Translations under genes and position numbers: made by a program
NCBI GenBank assembly: GCA_947561395.2
Contig: OX387187.1
Location: 18,333,829 to 18,397,828, forward strand
Reading direction: 5' to 3'
Source of the DNA: Buxus sempervirens
Lineage: Eukaryota; Streptophyta; Magnoliopsida; Buxales; Buxaceae
DNA: 64,000 nucleotides
Notes under the pieces: model-generated
Told to the model about the DNA's origin: nothing
The model's database searches: none
What the model saw: only the letters and a program-made list of their open reading frames with translations
In this document: piece by piece, positions 59,601-64,000 of the stretch
Position numbering within the stretch: the stretch's first letter is position 1
How the letters are laid out: each line of letters begins with the position of its first letter

Positions 59601-59805
59601 TTCCCTCATTTAAGGGAAACTTTTCCGAAACCCTCTTGCATGATACAACTGTCTCGTCCCATGGATCAGTCCAATCCTCCATACATTTTTTTTATAGTAA
59701 AAACCCACTAAGGCAGGAATAGCCTTAGTGGCACTCCAATGGTGGGAGGAGGGCTGAGGCAGACCCTGACCTATATATTAATAACAAAAGCCCAAGATAC
59801 ATCCA

Positions 59806-59880
59806 AAAATAGGGGGGGACATAACACCTTACCCCTACAACAACCAAAAAATAGGGGGGGACATAAAACCTTACCCCTAC
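59806..59880. repeat. ~38-bp direct duplication in the LINE B 3' UTR
   Basis: Two adjacent near-copies of AATAGGGGGGGACATAA followed by '(c/a)accttacccctacaa'. LINE M carries one related copy (GGGGGGACATAATGAACCTTACCCC near 6006-6030). Confidence 0.8.
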
Positions 59881-59963
59881 AAGACTAAAAAAATACACCA
59901 CCAATGAAACCCCTAGAGAAAAACAACAAAAACCAAAAAGAGCAACAAAAAAGGAAAACTAGA

Positions 59964-60984
59964 CTATTTTCGAAATTGAAAAAGTCTAGTTTTGTCATCA
60001 AATAGAGCATTTTTGACAGCATGAGGAAGGGTAGAAACAGAGGTAAAAGTAGAACAAGATTGTCTGGAACAACCCTCATTAGCCAATGCATCAGCGACGA
60101 AATTTCCTTCTCTATAGACATGAGTGAAAATTCTGTTGAACTTTTTTAATCTTGCTAGAATTTCCTTCCAGCAGAGTTGATATTGCCAGGGAATACCTTT
60201 ATTACTATAGAAACTGTCGACTAACAACTTGGAATCACTTTCAATGCAAATGTCTTGAATACCCAAACTGTCCACCAATCTGAGACCATCCCTTAAAGAT
60301 AAAATTTCAGCCAATGTATTTGTTGCAAGGCCGTAAAAAGCAGAGTATGCAATAAAAAAAATCACCATTTGAAAATCTGATAACAGCCCCTCCTCCACTA
60401 ATACCCGGATTACCTTTGGATGCACCATCAGTATTAAGGACATATGGATGCACACGAATTTTCTGCCATCTAACCAATTTGTAAACTCTTTCCTTAACAA
60501 AAGGCATGCGTATTCTTAATTTTTCCAGCCAAAGAGCATTCTCAAAGGAACAAGGAATCGAAGGATTAGTGAAAAAAGAAACCTCCTGGAGCCATCTCAT
60601 AATATTAAACACAATACTAGCAAGTACCATGGGTTTGTTCTCAAATCTGGATTTACATCTAGCAGTCCATAATTCCCAAAAAATAAGATGAGGAATCACC
60701 TGAATTAGAATGTTGAATTGATCTTTACGACTGACTTGATTAAACCAGAAGCTAACTCAAGATAAAGGAGTATGAAGAGGGTGATGTTGAATATGGAACC
60801 AGGTCCCAACAACTTTCCAAACCTCCTGTGCAATCTCACCATAAGCAAAAAGATGGTTAAAAGACTCTTGAGAAGGTGATCTACAGCAATGACATTTGGA
60901 GCAAAGATGAATTCCAAGTCTCATAATCAAATCATCCGTAGGGACAGCACCCCTCAACGCTTTCCAGAGGAAAACACATATTTT
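59964..60984 (-). pseudogene. LINE B ORF2 C-terminus, zinc-finger-like segment and RNase H
   Basis: GAVPTDDLIMRLGIHLCSKCHCC...HLFAYGEIAQEVW is a zf-RVT-like segment. An in-frame TGA lies near 60757, then LIFWELWTARCKSRFEN. The RNase H holds NTDGASKGNPGISGGG (first Asp, near 60430), a frameshift in the A/T run near 60355, LAEILSLRDGLRL (Glu), ESDSKLLVDS (Asp) and YREGNFVADALANEG (last Asp). All four expected acidic residues are present. Confidence 0.87.
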
Positions 60985-61968
60985 TTAAGGAATGAAGTTT
61001 CTCCAACAGTTAGAATAAAGATCAGAAATTTGATGTCTTGATCTGATGTGCTGCCAAGCAGATTTGACCGTGCAGATACCACTAGAAGAAGCCGACCAAA
61101 CCAGCTTATCCTCCTCATCCTCCTCATCCTGAGAAACAAAATGCATGGATTCCAGAAAATCCTTAATATGAGAAGGGAGAGAGGGAATGACAGCATGAGA
61201 ATTCCAGGAACCATTCATATCAAAGGTTTCAAAAACTTTCAAGTCAGGATTAACAATAAGGTTGTTATCCACATGAACTTTCAGAGTACCAAAGGGAGTC
61301 CAATTGTCCTTCCAGAATCTAATATCTCCTTTACCAGGAACAAAACCCATATTTTGCAAAATATGCTCCTTTACTTGAATGATAGCTTTCCAAACTTTGG
61401 AAGATGAATGTCTTAACTTAGCATTTTGAAAAGTATCTCTTTTGCAGTACTTGTTACGCATGAACCTTGCCCAAATACCTTGGTCTGTTAATAATCTCCA
61501 TCCCATCTTAATATGCAAACTAGTCATCATTTCCTGAATAGCTCTGATACCTAACCTGCCCTCTTCTTTAGGAAGACAAATAGATTTCCAGGATATCCAA
61601 TGTTTTTTATGGCCAAACTCCGAACTTTCACCCCAAAAGAAGTTGGAGAATATGGAATCAATCCGTTTTAAAACAGCCTTGGGGATTGGAATAGCAGCCA
61701 TGGAGTGAATGGGAACACTTGAAAGAACACTTTGAATCAATGTGACCTTAGCTCCAGCAGATAACAATTTGGCTTTCCAACCACTAACTTTCCTCTGAAT
61801 TTTATTAATCAGATCATCAAAAAGAGCAGCAGAAGTACGACCAATAAAAGGGGAACACCCAAGTACTTTGTAGGAAAAGAGCTGTGATTAAAACCTGTGG
61901 CAGAAGCCAATATTCCCACCCTGGCATCACTCAGATGTTTAGGAGAAAAAAAGGAACTTTTAGAACAA
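60985..61968 (-). pseudogene. LINE B ORF2, region after RT
   Basis: It continues ORF2 after the A-run frameshift (KSSFFSPKHLSDARVGILAS, KYLGVPL). A second frame change lies near 61850, then WKAKLLSAGAKVTLIQSVLSSVPIHSMAAIPIPK, FSNFFWGESSEFGHKKHWISWKSICLPKEEGRLGIR and WARFMRNKYC. This keeps the segment that LINE M lacks. An in-frame TAA ends it at 60985-60987, just before KICVFLWKALRG. Confidence 0.85.
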
Positions 61969-64000
61969 TTAACTTTTTTGTCCGGAAGCAGATTCATAGA
62001 TAGCAATGAAGTCCAATAAATTTTTTATGGAAGATTTTTTACCACAAGTAAAAACCAGAATATCATCTGCATATAGAAGATGAGAGATACTTAAACCACT
62101 TCTACCAGAATTATATTTGCCAATTTTACCAGAATTTATAAGATAAGAAATTCCTCTACTGAGCACTTCTTCTGCAATAATAAACAGAAGGGGGGAAAGC
62201 GGATCTCCTTGACGTAAACCGCGCGAAGATTTAAAGAAACCATAAGGAGAACCCTTGATCAAAATGCTAAACCAACAGTTAGAAATACAAGCATTAATAA
62301 GAGAGCACCATTTAGCAAAGAAACCAAATCTCTTGCAAACATCCAACAGAAAATTCCAATCCATTCGGTCAAATGCTTTAGCCATGACCAATTTTAGAAC
62401 CAAATTACCCCCAACATGTTTCCTGTTTATATCTTGGCAAAGCTCATGAGCCAAAGATATGCTATCAAAAATGGAACGACCAGAGACAAAAGCATTTTGT
62501 TCTGGAGAGATGATTCTAGGGAGTAAAGGAGATAACCTTGAAGCCAAGATTTTTGCAATTATCTTGTAAGAAAAATTGCAAAGACTAATAGGGCGGAAAT
62601 CAGTAAAATTAATAGGGTTACTGACCTTAGGGATGAGAGCAATCTGAGTAGCAGAGAAAGATATAGGAAGGGCATTGCCATTAAAAAATTCCGTAATGGC
62701 TTTGAGCAGGTCCTCCTTGATAATCTCCCAGTAACTTTGATAAAACCAGCCAGTATATCCATTAGGACCTGGAGCACTATCGGGGCATAAAGAGAACATA
62801 GCTGATTTAATTTCTTCCATAATAGGGACAGCAGAAAGAGATAAATTATCCTCATCATTTATCAACTGAGGAATAAAATTAATACACTCATTCGGCCTAG
62901 CCAAACCATCAGACGAAAGGAGAGAATTAAAAAAATCCATAGCCTCATCTTTGGAGTTCCCCAAAAAATCTGCAATGCCACTATATTGTTGTCTTTTGAT
63001 CTGAAGAGCAGCATGAAAGAAACTTGAATTCCTATCCCCTTCCTTAAGCCATTTAATTCTGGATTTTTGACGAAGCAAGGATTCCTGCTGCAAAATACAC
63101 TCAGCAAGCTTCTTTTTAGCTTCAGCTAAATCCTGCAGATTACTATTCGCACCATTCAAAATAGCTTCTTCAAGAGAGGAGACTTGAATTTTTAAAGAAT
63201 CCATCTTACGATAAACATCCCCAAAGATGTTCCAATTCCAGTCTTTTAATATGCTCTTCAAATGCTTGAGTTTCTTGCTAAATGTATAAAGGTAAGACCT
63301 TTCAAAAGGAATATCCCAAGCCTTATTGACAACATCCACAAAAGAAACATGAGAAGTCCACATTTTCAAAAATTTAAAAGAGGCTTTGGAGGCCAAATCC
63401 CTTTGAGAAGTGTTGATAAACAGAGGGTTGTGATCAGAACAAACCCTTTGAAGGTGCTGGACCTTTAAAGAATATAGAAAAGGCAGCCCAAGATGATTGA
63501 TAAAAAATCTATCCAAACGAGCCCATATTCTTCTAGGACCTTGCTGTTCATTGCACCAAGTAAAAGATTCTCCAGAAAAACCAATGTCATGCAATCCACT
63601 TCTTTGAATGAAATCTTGGAAATCTTGCATGCCTCTACTAACAATTTGTTGTCCTCCTTTCTTTTCATGTAATCCTGTAATAACATTAAAATCTCCACCA
63701 ACAATCCACTTCCTGTCTACACTAGATGAGAAAATAAGCAATTCCTCCCAGAGATCCCTTCTTTCTAAATAATCACATTTAGCATAAACAAAAGATGCAT
63801 AAAAGGAACTGAAGTTCATATCAGAAGAAGGAGAAATAAGAGAAGAAATAACTTGAGAAGAAGAGCATATAATATCCACCTTAATGGCATCAGCCCAAAG
63901 CAACCAAATTTTTCCACCTTGCTCCTCATTAGTTACCATATGATTCATTTGAAGCATTCGAGCAATTTTCATGCAATAGGAAGAAGAAATCATAGGTTCG
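61969..64000 (-). pseudogene. LINE B ORF2, endonuclease and reverse transcriptase
   Basis: An open stretch of about 675 codons entering from the right edge. Endonuclease: EPMISSSY at the very edge (the catalytic Glu of L1 endonucleases sits in such an EPM), WIVGGDFNV near 63690 and SDHNPLF near 63435. RT: FRPISLCNFSYKIIAK, then motif A reading KLVMAKAFDRMDW (Val at 62386-62388 where M and A have Asp), SSRGLRQGDPLSP and LLYADDILVF near 62060. The Asp-to-Val change removes a metal-binding residue of RT, so catalysis should be lost even though the frame is open. The frame ends by a slip in an A-run near 61975. Confidence 0.9.

Larger units (their letters stand above)
45127..59685 (+). mobile_element. 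Element G: Tat/Ogre-like Ty3/gypsy element, 5' half, broken
   Basis: It starts TGTAGACACCCC after GCAGT (45122-45126, the probable left TSD) in LINE A. Visible parts in order are a 2.7-kb 5' LTR, an Arg-type primer site, a leader of about 2.4 kb with repeats, gag, a zinc-knuckle-like piece, a proline-rich and charged segment, protease and G-patch. RT, RNase H, integrase and the 3' LTR lie beyond LINE B, outside the window. Solo LTRs H and I and LINE B are nested in it. The visible coding part has at least four or five breaks besides the insertions. The G-patch and long leader suggest Tat/Ogre kin; some members of that group splice their pol region. The age cannot be read from LTR divergence here. 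Confidence 0.85.
59686..64000 (-). mobile_element. LINE B, L1-type, 5' end beyond the right window edge
   Basis: It begins with a short poly-T (59686-59693, the minus-strand tail). A 3' UTR with GGCACTCCAATGGTGGGAGG follows, as in LINE M, then ORF2 leftward from the window end (RNase H, zinc-finger-like segment, RT, endonuclease). It is less decayed than LINEs A and M, with about five visible breaks in 4.1 kb, but a key RT residue is replaced. It is inserted in element G. The TSD partner and ORF1 lie outside the window. Confidence 0.9.

Overview
The window is plant nuclear DNA, most likely from a eudicot. It consists almost wholly of nested transposable elements. The evidence is L1-type LINEs whose ORF2 carries a plant-style C-terminal RNase H, a Tekay/Del-like chromovirus with a tRNA-iMet primer site, Tat/Ogre-like LTR elements with a G-patch after the protease, and many AT-rich LTRs bounded by TG...CA and 5-bp target-site duplications (TSDs). 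I found no convincing host gene, tRNA, rRNA or CRISPR.

Left block (1-20168). A minus-strand Ty3/gypsy remnant shows its gag start, primer site and LTR at 12975-14153 and forms the base. Its gag is split by solo LTR N (beyond the left edge to 12974). N carries a truncated LTR ending at 415, solo LTR L (2046-10768, TSD TAAAC) and solo LTR O (11099-12774, TSD CACCC). L in turn carries solo LTR J (2255-4693, TSD TCTGG) and a 5'-truncated LINE M (5896-9804, minus, 12-bp TSD). Solo LTRs P (14154-17383) and K (17392-20168) follow, 8 bp apart.

Middle block (20174-45126). After about 1.4 kb of unassigned sequence, an old plus-strand LINE (A) runs from about 21636 to 45126, where it is cut off. Its ORF1 is split by solo LTR S (22448-24821, TSD AGCAC). 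Its ORF2 is split by a five-deep nest: LINE A contains solo LTR C (26548-43614, TSD AGTCT), which contains solo LTR D (27540-41955, TSD TGTAT), which contains a two-LTR Tekay-like element E (28424-39972, TSD TGAGT), whose 3' LTR contains solo LTR F (36303-38108, TSD CCAGA). All four TSD pairs match exactly, so the order of insertion can be read directly.

Right block (45127-64000). LINE A is interrupted again by a Tat-like LTR element G, which begins at 45127 and whose 3' half lies outside the window. G shows a 2.7-kb LTR, an Arg-type primer site, a long repeat-rich leader, gag, a zinc-knuckle-like segment, protease and G-patch. It is interrupted by solo LTRs H (51587-55464) and I (55704-58064, TSD ATCTC), then by LINE B (59686 to beyond 64000, minus).

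Thirteen LTR copies read as solo or single LTRs against one two-LTR element, which points to strong LTR-LTR recombination. Several LTR families carry internal tandem arrays (units of about 147, 62, 44, 78 and 165 bp, and a KpnI-like GGTACC minisatellite) and CpG-rich palindromic islands. The coding sequences are all broken or partial, and nothing here looks active.
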